Of a stretch of 12,399 nucleotides of DNA, positions 1 to 6,463 are shown piece by piece. Source of the DNA: Clostridia bacterium (lineage in GTDB: Bacteria > Bacillota > Clostridia > Christensenellales > Maliibacteriaceae); the NCBI GenBank assembly GCA_017935825.1, contig JAGBGW010000167.1, positions 1 through 12,399 on the forward strand. The letters are read 5' to 3'. How positions within the stretch are numbered: position 1 is the first letter of the stretch; each line of letters starts with the position of its first letter. The position numbers were made by a program, and so were the translations under genes. The notes under the pieces are model-generated. The model saw nothing but the letters and a program-made list of their open reading frames with translations. It did no database searches and had not been told where the DNA came from.

Positions 1-65
1 GAAGTGTGTCCTGACGGACACGTGAAGTACAGGTTTCGCCTGTGTGAAGTGTTCCCTTCGGGAAC
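1..65 (+). repeat. Tandem hairpin array with GTGAAGT spacers (cut by window edge)
   Basis: Three small perfect hairpins follow one another: stems GTGTCC/GGACAC (6-21), ACAGG/CCTGT (29-43) and GTTCCC/GGGAAC (51-65). They are separated by the identical 7-nt spacer GTGAAGT at 22-28 and 44-50; the window opens with its last five bases (1-5). Two of the loops are TTCG or contain it. The array has the same build as the one at 2432-2542, whose spacer on the minus strand is ATGATAT. The stems differ from unit to unit while the spacer stays fixed. The full length is unknown because the array continues to the left. Function unknown; a 3'-UTR element of an upstream plus-strand gene is my inference. Confidence 0.7.
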
Positions 66-86
66 GATTTGATTGGTTATAAAATG

Positions 87-122
87 AAAAACGGACGGTT
101 GGATTACCAATCGTCCGTTTTT
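87..122. terminator. Bidirectional Rho-independent terminator
   Basis: A stem built on AAAAACGGACGGTTGG and CCAATCGTCCGTTTTT encloses a short loop, with an A-run on the left and a T-run on the right, so it can end transcription from either side. It may serve an unseen plus-strand gene to the left and the minus-strand transposase gene ending at 264. The lower stem ACGGAC/GTCCGT recurs in the terminators at 7737 and 9187. Confidence 0.75.
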
Positions 123-147
123 GTTATATCAAAAGAATATATAACAC

Positions 148-233
148 CGTAGGGACGTCGCTCCTGCGGCGTCCGTGTTTGGTATATGGATGTGGTTTGC
201 GGACGCCCGAGGACGGGCGTCCCTACGGAGGTT
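148..233. repeat. REPIN copy 1 (left of RAYT)
   Basis: Two inverted REP-type hairpins face each other. The left REP (148-175) begins CGTAGGGACG and ends GGCGTCCG. A 24-nt spacer follows. The right REP (200-228) begins CGGACGCCC and ends GGGCGTCCCTACGG. The 86-bp unit recurs in the same orientation at 772-857 with only four differences, three in the spacer and one in a hairpin loop; the stems are unchanged. This REP-spacer-inverted REP structure beside a RAYT gene is the classic REPIN arrangement. Confidence 0.85.
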
Positions 234-263
234 GTACAAAGGTATTTGGATAACAAAACCAAT

Positions 264-725
264 TTACTCCATATCACGGGTCAATACCCATTTACGGGGA
301 TTGTTGTCGATGTATTCCCATACCTCATTGTAATCCTGTTCGTTTCGGATTACATGATCGTAATATCGTTCCTGCCAGATGTTTTCGCCGTATTCCTTAT
401 TGCAAAATCGCTTGAAGGTGCCAACGAATTGTGCGATCGTCGGCGCTTTTGTTTGCTCTGCATGGATCGTGATCAACAAATGGATGTGGTCGGGCATGAT
501 CATGTATTTTTCCACAGACAAAGAATCATAAAACGCATCCATTTGGCGAATCGTCTTGTCCGCAATTTCGCCATGGCACAATAATACCGTTTCGGGCGGC
601 TCGTTTTTTGTGATTGTGGATAGAATCCTTTGCCGATTTTTTGTGCAAATCGTCACAAAATATGTGCCGTGCTGGCTGTAATCAAAATCAGGAATACGGG
701 TTGATTTTCTATTGGGGAAAGTCAT
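264..725 (-). CDS. REP-associated tyrosine transposase (RAYT, Y1_Tnp / IS200-like)
   Basis: This 153-residue protein has the features of the Y1_Tnp superfamily. An N-terminal strand is seen in HGTYFVTICTKNR (19-31). The metal-binding HUH motif is PDHIHLL, with His80 and His82. The C-terminal segment WQERYYDHVIRNEQDYN contains the candidate nucleophile Tyr121 or Tyr122, and YIDNNPRKW follows at 138-146. The family nicks and joins single-stranded DNA through a 5'-phosphotyrosine link; RAYTs are single-copy domesticated relatives thought to spread REP/REPIN sequences. The gene is bracketed by REPINs at 148-233 and 772-857. I chose ATG at 725 because GGTGAT precedes it at a good distance; TTG at 737 would add four residues. 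It appears full length with an intact motif. I see no IS200-type left and right ends other than the REPINs. Confidence 0.88.
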   Translation of the reverse strand: MTFPNRKSTRIPDFDYSQHGTYFVTICTKNRQRILSTITKNEPPETVLLCHGEIADKTIRQMDAFYDSLSVEKYMIMPDHIHLLITIHAEQTKAPTIAQFVGTFKRFCNKEYGENIWQERYYDHVIRNEQDYNEVWEYIDNNPRKWVLTRDME

Positions 726-771
726 GTTTATCACCAATTATATTGTAATATAAGATGAAGTTGGATTCAAT

Positions 772-857
772 CGTAGGGACGTCGCTCCTGCGGCGTCCGT
801 GTTTGGTACATGGATACGGTTTGCGGACGCCCGGGGACGGGCGTCCCTACGGAGGTT
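772..857. repeat. REPIN copy 2 (right of RAYT)
   Basis: This is a direct repeat of copy 1, with 82 of 86 bases identical. The left REP spans 772-799 and the right REP lies at 824-852. The four changes relative to copy 1 sit in the 24-nt spacer and in the loop of the right hairpin, so pairing potential is kept. Together the two copies define a 148-857 block containing one transposase gene. Confidence 0.85.
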
Positions 858-870
858 TTTCAAACATATG

Positions 871-909
871 AAAAAACAGACGACTGCATTGCAATCGTCT
901 GTTTTTTTT
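871..909. terminator. Bidirectional Rho-independent terminator after gnd
   Basis: An 11-nt stem AAAACAGACGA/TCGTCTGTTTT with a short loop is flanked by A-runs and T-runs. It begins a few bases after the TAA stop of the 6-phosphogluconate dehydrogenase gene at 912, read on the minus strand, and closes the sugar-acid operon. It can also stop plus-strand transcription coming from the REPIN side. Confidence 0.85.
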
Positions 910-911
910 CT

Positions 912-2306
912 TTATTCCCAAATGGTATGAAAACTGCCTTCCCGATCCACACGCTCATAGGTGTGTGCGCCGAAGAAATCGCGCTGTGCCTGCAGGAGAT
1001 TGGCGGGGGAGTTTGCGCAGGTGATGCTGTCGAAGTAGGACAGGGCGCTCATCATGCAGGGGACGGAAGTGCCGTCCAAAACTGCCGATGCGATGATGCG
1101 CCGCCATGCCTTGTGACCGCTTGCGATGGCATCGCGGAACTTGTCCGATGCGATCAGGTTGTCGTGGGAATTTTTGAATGCATCGTGAATGTCGACGAGG
1201 AAATCCGCGCGGATGATGCAGCCCGCCTGCCAAAGCAGTGCAATGCGCCCAAGGTCAAGCTTCCAGCCGAAGGCATCGGATGCATCCGCCATGAGGGCAA
1301 AGCCCTGTGCATAGGCGCAGATCTTGGCGCAGTACAGCGCCTGCTCCAAATCTTCAAGAAACGCTTCGGTGACGGGCTCGGCATCCTTTTCGCAAGCAAA
1401 TACCTTCGAAAGCTTGACACGCTCGTCCTTCCTTGCGGAAAGGTAGCGCGCGCATACCGCTTCGATGATGGTGGGGATGGGGGTGCCCATGTCGAGGGAT
1501 TCCATGGACGTCCACTTGCCCGTACCCTTCTGTGCGGCGGTGTCAAGGATGACGTCGATGAGGGGCAGACCTGTTTCTTCATCCACCACGCCGAGGATTT
1601 TCTCGGTGATCTCGATCAAATAGGAGTGCAGGCGACCCTGATTCCACTTGCCGAAGACTGCTTTGATTTCATCGGGGGACATGCCCTTTTGCCGCATCAG
1701 GTGGTACGCCTCGCAGATCAGCTGAATGTCCGCGTACTCGATGCCGTTGTGTACCATCTTGACGTAGTGACCCGAACCCTCTTTTCCAATGTAATCACAG
1801 CAGGAAAAGCCGCTTTCGGTCTTGGCGCAGATGCTGGTCAAAATGGGCTTGGCAAGTGCGTAGGCTTCCGCGTTTCCGCCGGGCATCATGCTGGGACCCC
1901 AAAGCGCGCCCATCTCGCCGCCGGACACACCCACGCCGAGGAAGTGAACGCCCTTTTCCTCCAAATCGCGGCAGCGGCGGTTGGTGTCCTTGAAGTAGGA
2001 ATTGCCGCCATCCATGATCACGTCACCTGCGTTCAGATAGGGGACGAGCTCTTCGATGACCAGGTCAACCACACGACCTGCCGTCACCATCAAAAAGATG
2101 AGTCTGGGAGAGGAAAGAGAATCGATGAAGCTTTCCAGATCATAAAATGCGCGGACATTTTCGATTTCTCCGTTTGCAAGGAAGCGGTCGGTAAAGGATG
2201 CATCCTTGTTGTAGGCGGAAACGGCAAAACCGTTTCGCGCCATATTCTTGGCAAGGCTTTGTCCCATCACACCCAGACCGTAGATACCAATGTGGGATTT
2301 TTCCAT
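912..2306 (-). CDS. gnd: 6-phosphogluconate dehydrogenase (decarboxylating)
   Basis: The 464-residue product oxidises 6-phosphogluconate to ribulose 5-phosphate and CO2 in the cytoplasmic pentose phosphate pathway. The N-terminal Rossmann fold carries GLGVMGQSLAKNMARNGF (10-27). VGVSGGEMGALWGPSMMPGG (125-144) is the family signature. HYVKMVHNGIE (180-190) supplies Lys183 and Glu190, the catalytic pair at the same numbers as in the sheep enzyme. The C-terminus GAHTYERVDREGSFHTIW is typical of the tail that completes the neighbouring active site. Length is normal. The start is the ATG at 2306, preceded by AAAGGAGG; a longer reading frame up to 2429 would translate the REP at 2339-2366 and is not credible. 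The cofactor-specificity stretch reads N33-K34-D35 instead of the usual Asn-Arg-Thr, so NADP preference is not certain. It is the last gene of the operon, set apart from the SDR gene by 236 bp of repeats, with no clear promoter of its own. Confidence 0.95.
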   Translation of the reverse strand: MEKSHIGIYGLGVMGQSLAKNMARNGFAVSAYNKDASFTDRFLANGEIENVRAFYDLESFIDSLSSPRLIFLMVTAGRVVDLVIEELVPYLNAGDVIMDGGNSYFKDTNRRCRDLEEKGVHFLGVGVSGGEMGALWGPSMMPGGNAEAYALAKPILTSICAKTESGFSCCDYIGKEGSGHYVKMVHNGIEYADIQLICEAYHLMRQKGMSPDEIKAVFGKWNQGRLHSYLIEITEKILGVVDEETGLPLIDVILDTAAQKGTGKWTSMESLDMGTPIPTIIEAVCARYLSARKDERVKLSKVFACEKDAEPVTEAFLEDLEQALYCAKICAYAQGFALMADASDAFGWKLDLGRIALLWQAGCIIRADFLVDIHDAFKNSHDNLIASDKFRDAIASGHKAWRRIIASAVLDGTSVPCMMSALSYFDSITCANSPANLLQAQRDFFGAHTYERVDREGSFHTIWE

Positions 2307-2338
2307 AAAATCCTCCTTTGTATAAACAAAAACGCATT

Positions 2339-2366
2339 GCGGGGCGACGAAGGCGTCGCCCCCTAC
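2339..2366. repeat. Solitary REP hairpin upstream of gnd
   Basis: GGGGCGACG and CGTCGCCCC form a 9-bp stem with a 4-nt loop, ending in CCCTAC like the right-hand REPs elsewhere in the window. No partner REP is seen within 100 bp, so it looks like half of a REPIN. It lies in the leader region just before the gnd ribosome binding site. Confidence 0.65.
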
Positions 2367-2381
2367 AAAAGCGTGAGTTTT

Positions 2382-2421
2382 CAAAAATATTGGGAGACAG
2401 CTTCCTTTGAAGTTGCCTCCC
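2382..2421 (-). terminator. Terminator-like hairpin between SDR gene and gnd
   Basis: On the minus strand GGGAGGCAACTTC pairs with GAAGCTGTCTCCC around a 4-nt loop: 13 positions with one mismatch and one wobble. It is followed after AATA by a run of five T. The T-run is short and displaced, so full termination is uncertain; partial termination or a 3'-end processing barrier would also fit. It would set gnd expression apart from the five genes upstream. Confidence 0.5.
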
Positions 2422-2431
2422 ACATTCACAA

Positions 2432-2542
2432 TTCATCATATGCGCAAGGCATATATCATCCACCGAAGGTGGATATCATACCGAAGGTATATCATCCGTT
2501 CACAACGGGAACGGATATCATTGCAGAGCCGAAAGGTTCTGC
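2432..2542 (-). repeat. Tandem hairpin array with ATGATAT spacers
   Basis: Read on the minus strand, this stretch starts directly after the stop codon of the SDR gene. It holds a hairpin GCAGAACC/GGTTCTGC, then ATGATAT, a hairpin CCGTTCCCGTTGTGAACGG, ATGATAT, the short hairpin ACCTTCGGT, ATGATAT, the hairpin CCACCTTCGGTGG, ATGATAT, and a last small hairpin ATGCCTTGCGCAT. The 7-nt spacers at 2473-2479, 2489-2495 and 2515-2521 are identical while the stems all differ. Loops are mostly TTCG-like on the transcribed strand. The array shares its build and a spacer consensus RTGAWRT with 1-65. A role in mRNA 3'-end stability or translation coupling is inference. Confidence 0.75.
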
Positions 2543-3304
2543 TTATCTGCCAAGGTAGCCGCCGTCTACGGGGATGACAGCGCCGTTGAGGTAATCGGAA
2601 GCCTTGGAAGCAAGGAAGATGATGGAGCCCTTCATGTCGTCGGGAGTACCCCAGCGCTTTGCAGGAATACGGGACAGGATCTCGGTGTTGCGAACCGGGT
2701 CGTTGACAAGGTTGACGTTCATGGGAGTATCCATGTAGCCGGGTGCAAGCGCGTTGATGTTGATGTTCTTGGATGCCCACTCGTTGGCAAGTGCCTTGGT
2801 CAGCTGTGCCACGCCGCCCTTGGATGCTGCATATGCAGGTACGGTGTAACCGCCAAAGTAGCTCAACATGGAAGCGATGTTGATGATCTTGCCGCCGCCC
2901 TGTGCGATCATCTGGCGGCCTGCCAGCTGGCAAAGGGTGAATACGGTGGTAAGGTTGACGTTGATGACTGCATCCCAGTCTTCGATGGGGAATTCTTCCG
3001 AGAAGTGACGGCGCTGGATGCCTGCTGCGTTGACGATGATGTCAAGATGACCGCCAAGCAGTTCCAGAGCCTTGTCGAAAGCTGCCTTGATCTCGTCCTG
3101 AGAGCCAAGGGTTGCAACAAGAGCATGTGCATTGTAGCCCTGTGCGCGGTAGTCTGCTGCAGCCTGTTCGGTGGCGGGGGACATGTCAAGCAGTACGACT
3201 TCGCATTCTGCTTCCAGAAGTGCCTCTGCCATGCCGCGGCCAAGACCGCCGCAAGCACCGGTGACGATTGCCTTATGACCTGCGATGTCAAAAAGATGAT
3301 GCAT
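2543..3304 (-). CDS. kduD: KduD-like SDR oxidoreductase (2-dehydro-3-deoxy-gluconate 5-dehydrogenase / gluconate 5-dehydrogenase family)
   Basis: This is a classical 253-residue short-chain dehydrogenase. The cofactor motif is TGACGGLG (15-22), Asp40 ends the second strand and suggests NAD(H), and NAAG lies at 92-95. The catalytic set is Asn117, Ser145, Tyr158 and Lys162. The stretches GGKIINIASMLS and ILSRIPAKRWGTPDD, followed by FLASKASDYLNG, closely resemble KduD, which interconverts 2-dehydro-3-deoxy-D-gluconate and its 2,5-diketo form. Gluconate 5-dehydrogenase (IdnO) is the nearest alternative and cannot be excluded by reading. The start ATG at 3304 follows AAGGAG. It lies 36 bp downstream of the hydroxyacid dehydrogenase gene in the same operon. 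A hairpin array begins at its stop codon. Confidence 0.85.
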   Translation of the reverse strand: MHHLFDIAGHKAIVTGACGGLGRGMAEALLEAECEVVLLDMSPATEQAAADYRAQGYNAHALVATLGSQDEIKAAFDKALELLGGHLDIIVNAAGIQRRHFSEEFPIEDWDAVINVNLTTVFTLCQLAGRQMIAQGGGKIINIASMLSYFGGYTVPAYAASKGGVAQLTKALANEWASKNININALAPGYMDTPMNVNLVNDPVRNTEILSRIPAKRWGTPDDMKGSIIFLASKASDYLNGAVIPVDGGYLGR

Positions 3305-3340
3305 AGTGTTTTCTCCTTTTAATGTGAATTTGGGAAAAAG

Positions 3341-4294
3341 TTATTTGGTCACGGTGTAGCGGCAGCTGCCCGTGTTCAGCACATCCAGTGCGTTTTCTGC
3401 TGCAAGAAGACCCATGTTGCGTACGGCATCGATGGTGGTTGCGCCTGCGTGAGGGGTCAGGATGCAGTTGTCAAGGGTGGTAAGGGGGCTGTTGTAGGCA
3501 GGCTCTTCCACGGTGGCATCAAGACCTGCTGCTGCGATCTTGCCTTCTTTCAGGGCGGTGTAAAGCGCATCTTCATCGATGACGCCGCCGCGTGCGGTGT
3601 TGACGATAACAGCAGTGGGCTTCATCATGTCGAACTGCTTTTCGCCAATCATATTGCGGGTGGAATCAAACAGCGGTACATGCAACGTAATGAAGTCAGC
3701 TTCGCGAAGGAGAGTCTCAAGGTCAACGTAAGTGACACCGTATTCCTTTGCAAAAGCTTCATCGTGCACCACATCGTAGCAGAGGATCTTCATGCCAAAA
3801 CCGCTTGCGCGCTTGCAAACGCCCTTGCCGATGCGGCCGCCGCCCACAACGCCCAGGGTCTTCTGCCACATTTCAACGCCAACGGGGCGGACGGATGCCT
3901 TTTCTTTCAAAGTGCGATCCATCACGGGGACGTGACGTGCTGCACAAAGCATCAGTGCCATTGCAAGGTCAGCCACGGAATTCTCATTTGCGCCGACGGT
4001 GATGGTGACCTTCACGTCGTGTGCTGCAGCTGCTGCCAAATCCACCTTGTCATAGCCTACGCCGTAACGGGAAATGACTTTCAGATTGGGTGCGGATGCG
4101 ATCAGTTCTTCCGTATAGGGTTCAAGACCTGCGATGACTGCATCCACGGTGGGAAGAAGTGCCGCCACTTCCTCAGCCAAAGGCTTGGAAGCGTCGGGAC
4201 GCACCACTTCACAATCATTGGCCTCCAAAAAATCCTTCGCATCGGCAAGAGAGAAGAAGGACTTGGAGGTGACCAGTACTTTATACTTTGCCAT
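3341..4294 (-). CDS. D-isomer-specific 2-hydroxyacid dehydrogenase (phosphoglycerate dehydrogenase-like)
   Basis: The 317-residue protein has the family's two-domain layout. The NAD-binding motif GVVGGGRIGKGV spans 148-159, and Asp174 at the end of the next strand favours NAD(H) over NADP(H). The catalytic residues are Arg235 in NTARGG, Glu264 in VEEP and His282 in TPHAGATT. It lacks the extra ACT or ASB domains of long serine-pathway SerA enzymes, so a serine biosynthetic role is doubtful. Its place between a gluconokinase-like gene and a KduD-like gene suggests reduction of a 2-keto-aldonate such as 2-ketogluconate, or of another 2-keto acid from the same pathway; this is inference from context. 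The start ATG at 4294 follows CGGAGG. It begins 27 bp after the kinase stop. Confidence 0.85.
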   Translation of the reverse strand: MAKYKVLVTSKSFFSLADAKDFLEANDCEVVRPDASKPLAEEVAALLPTVDAVIAGLEPYTEELIASAPNLKVISRYGVGYDKVDLAAAAAHDVKVTITVGANENSVADLAMALMLCAARHVPVMDRTLKEKASVRPVGVEMWQKTLGVVGGGRIGKGVCKRASGFGMKILCYDVVHDEAFAKEYGVTYVDLETLLREADFITLHVPLFDSTRNMIGEKQFDMMKPTAVIVNTARGGVIDEDALYTALKEGKIAAAGLDATVEEPAYNSPLTTLDNCILTPHAGATTIDAVRNMGLLAAENALDVLNTGSCRYTVTK

Positions 4295-4321
4295 GGGAGT
4301 GTACCTCCGAAAAAAGTTTAA

Positions 4322-5737
4322 TTAAAGCGTTTTCCGATACCAATCAAGGTAGCGGGAGAATGTCTTCATATAGCGTTCGTGCATTTCCATGTTGGGGTGG
4401 ACCACCTCGTCCGCCTCCATGGGGAAGTCTTCCAGCGATTCGATTTCGCCGCCTGCAACAAGTGCCACTGCCGCGCCGCCGACGGTGGAGGTCTGTTCCA
4501 CACGGGAGCACTCCATATCGTGGGCGAAAATATCGGCGCACATCTGGGTCCAGACGCGGGATTTGAGGATGCCGCCGGAAAGCTTGATGGTTTTCGGCAC
4601 ACCGTTGAGCTCCGTCAGCACCTGATAGCACTGATACACGTTGAACAGCACACCTTCCATTACTGCGAAGTAGAAGTCATAGGGCGTGTGGTTGGGGGAA
4701 ACGTCGAAGAATCCGCCAAGACGTGCATCCTTCCAGCCGGGGCATCGCTCGCCGTAGAGGAAGGGCAGGAAGATGGGCAGGCGATCCAAATCCACCTCGT
4801 GCTCGGTGATGTCGTTGTAGGAAACGGAATCATCGAAGAACTTGTTCTTCACCCAATCGATGCAGTTGGTGGCGCCGTTGGTGGCAGCTCCGCTGAGCCA
4901 TGCCGCAGGGGAGTAGTAGCACCAGGTGCCGGGCTCTTCGGGCAGTATGGGGTGGTCGGTGGTCAATCTGATCGCCGCAGAGGTACCTACGGAGAAGGTC
5001 ATAACGCCTTCCTTCAGTGCACCTGCACCTGCCTGATTCAAACCGCCGTCGGAATGCGCCGTGGTAACAGGCGTACCCTCGGGCAAGCCAAGAAGCTCTG
5101 CGCCCTTTGCGCTCAAAGGCTCGGTATGCTTGTAGTCCACAAGCTTGCCAAGCTGATCTGCCGTGATGCCAAGAAGCTTCAGCGTTTCTTCATCGTACTC
5201 CAGTGTGTGGGTATTAAGAAGTCCGCTGCCCGAAGCCATGCAGCGCGATACCAGCCACTTGTCCGTCAGTTGGTAGAAGTTGTAGCTACCCTGCCCGATA
5301 AAGCGGCAGGAAGCGGTATCGATGCCCTGTTCTTTTAAATACAGAACCTTGAAGGCAGGGTAGATGGCATGCACCATGCAGCCCGTGTTGTGATAGTAGC
5401 GGCGAGTGAATTGTTCATCCGCACGAAGTGCAGCAGCCTGCGCCGATGCACCCATAAAGGGCCAGGAAAGCACACGGGACAGAGGCTTCATATCTTCATC
5501 CGCGGCAAAGACACTGTGCCAGGTGCCGCAAAGGGAGATGATGTCGATCTGCTGACCTTCACATATCTCTTTACCTAAAGCTGCCGTTTGGGCAAAGACA
5601 CCCTCTGCATCCTGCGTGGCATTGTCCGTAAACGCAGGGGGGTAATTCTGGGTTTTCACGTCCAGTACGCCCAGCGCAGAATCGTACAGCATCGCCTTTG
5701 CCGACGTGGTGCTGGATTCCAAAACAAGGATGCGCAT
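4322..5737 (-). CDS. FGGY-family carbohydrate kinase, gluconokinase-like
   Basis: The 471-residue protein follows the FGGY plan of two actin-like ATPase domains. The first phosphate loop near the N-terminus reads LESSTTSAKAMLYD (6-19), where most relatives have D-x-G-T. TWHS (72-75) is in the sugar-binding region, AHSDGGLNQAGAGA (227-240) carries the presumed catalytic Asp230, SVGTSAAIR (249-257) starts the second domain's phosphate loop, and KLSGGILKSRVWTQMCADIF (385-404) matches the second FGGY signature. FGGY kinases phosphorylate gluconate, xylulose, ribulose, glycerol and others. Gluconate fits best here because 6-phosphogluconate dehydrogenase is in the same operon. I chose ATG at 5737, preceded by AAGGAG; a frame open to 5908 overlaps the aldolase gene. 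The gap to the aldolase is 32 bp. Confidence 0.88.
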   Translation of the reverse strand: MRILVLESSTTSAKAMLYDSALGVLDVKTQNYPPAFTDNATQDAEGVFAQTAALGKEICEGQQIDIISLCGTWHSVFAADEDMKPLSRVLSWPFMGASAQAAALRADEQFTRRYYHNTGCMVHAIYPAFKVLYLKEQGIDTASCRFIGQGSYNFYQLTDKWLVSRCMASGSGLLNTHTLEYDEETLKLLGITADQLGKLVDYKHTEPLSAKGAELLGLPEGTPVTTAHSDGGLNQAGAGALKEGVMTFSVGTSAAIRLTTDHPILPEEPGTWCYYSPAAWLSGAATNGATNCIDWVKNKFFDDSVSYNDITEHEVDLDRLPIFLPFLYGERCPGWKDARLGGFFDVSPNHTPYDFYFAVMEGVLFNVYQCYQVLTELNGVPKTIKLSGGILKSRVWTQMCADIFAHDMECSRVEQTSTVGGAAVALVAGGEIESLEDFPMEADEVVHPNMEMHERYMKTFSRYLDWYRKTL

Positions 5738-5769
5738 AGCGATTTGCTCCTTATATATGTTGGAATCTT

Positions 5770-6420
5770 TTACAGAGAAGCACGTGCTTCCTTGATACGC
5801 TCGACAAATTCGCGACCGGTCTCGGTGATCAGCTTGTAGTTGCCGGTCTTTGCGCCTGCGGTAAGAGAGCCGCCTGCACCAACTGCAACTGCGCCTGCCT
5901 TGATCCACTCTGCAACGTTGTCAACGGAAACGCCGCCGGTGGGCATCAGCTTTGCCCACGGAATGGGACCGTGAAGGGACTTAATGATCTTGGGACCGTA
6001 AAGCTCGCCGGGGAAGACCTTGACGATGTCAGCGCCGCTTTCCAGAACCTGCAGCACCTCACCGGGGGTGATCGCGCCGGGCATCACGGGCACGCGATAG
6101 CGGTTGCAAAGACGGACGGTGTCAGCGTTAAAAGAAGGGCTGACCACGTACTGTGCGCCGGAAAGCAGTGCAACGCGGGCGGTCTCAGGGTCAAGTACGG
6201 TGCCTGCACCAAGGATGATCTCTCCATTGGTGTAGGTATTTGCAAGGTCCTCGATGACCTTGTGTGCACCGGGTACGGTGAACGTCAGCTCAATTGCGGG
6301 AACGCCGCCCTCAAGGCAAGCGTCAGCGATGCGGCGAGCCTGATCGGGGGTCTCTGCACGAACCACAGCCACGATACCCACATCGGTAATTCGCTTCAAA
6401 ACGGTCTCTTTGTCCAGCAT
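5770..6420 (-). CDS. eda: 2-keto-3-deoxy-6-phosphogluconate / 4-hydroxy-2-oxoglutarate aldolase
   Basis: This is a class I aldolase of 216 residues that splits KDPG into pyruvate and glyceraldehyde 3-phosphate. The active-site Glu44 lies in IELTFTVP (43-50), and the Schiff-base Lys134 lies in DIVKVFPGE (131-139). GAGTVLDPETA (71-81) and MPTGGVSVDN (159-168) are family signatures, the latter lining the phosphate site. The TFTVP stretch is the Bacillus KdgA / Thermotoga type, without the arginine that follows the Glu in E. coli Eda. The start ATG at 6420 follows GGAGG. It is the first enzyme gene after the regulator and is 43 bp from it. No 6-phosphogluconate dehydratase or PfkB KDG kinase is in the window, so the source of its substrate is not shown here. 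Confidence 0.93.
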   Translation of the reverse strand: MLDKETVLKRITDVGIVAVVRAETPDQARRIADACLEGGVPAIELTFTVPGAHKVIEDLANTYTNGEIILGAGTVLDPETARVALLSGAQYVVSPSFNADTVRLCNRYRVPVMPGAITPGEVLQVLESGADIVKVFPGELYGPKIIKSLHGPIPWAKLMPTGGVSVDNVAEWIKAGAVAVGAGGSLTAGAKTGNYKLITETGREFVERIKEARASL

Positions 6421-6463
6421 GATGAAATTCCTCCATAAAGTTAATTTGGTGAATTGGGATAGG

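Noticed and set aside
1..65. CRISPR array
   Set aside because: The fixed part is only 7 nt and the variable parts are hairpins, not spacers; there are no cas genes. The same holds for 2432-2542.
737..742. TATAAT on the minus strand as the RAYT promoter
   Set aside because: A start from it would fall about 5 nt before the ATG at 725, leaving no room for a ribosome binding site, and no -35 is seen.
2307..2429. 41-codon N-terminal extension of gnd
   Set aside because: It would translate the REP at 2339-2366, and the ATG at 2306 has an ideal AGGAGG site and gives the normal family start.
810..2558. Long open frame of 582 codons on the plus strand
   Set aside because: It is antisense to the gnd gene, starts inside the right REPIN copy and runs through the repeat array; its translation has no recognisable domain. 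It is a shadow of the codon use of gnd.
3341..4294. Serine-pathway phosphoglycerate dehydrogenase (serA)
   Set aside because: The protein is short, without C-terminal regulatory domains, and sits in a sugar-acid operon; substrate is better left open.
3449..5338. Plus-strand open frames opposite the hydroxyacid dehydrogenase and kinase genes (3449-4321, 4379-5338)
   Set aside because: Rich in Cys, His and Gly with no family pattern, no ribosome binding sites, and fully opposite genes with clear motifs.
5738..5908. 57-codon N-terminal extension of the FGGY kinase
   Set aside because: It overlaps the end of the aldolase gene in another frame; the start at 5737 has AAGGAG and begins with the family's phosphate loop.
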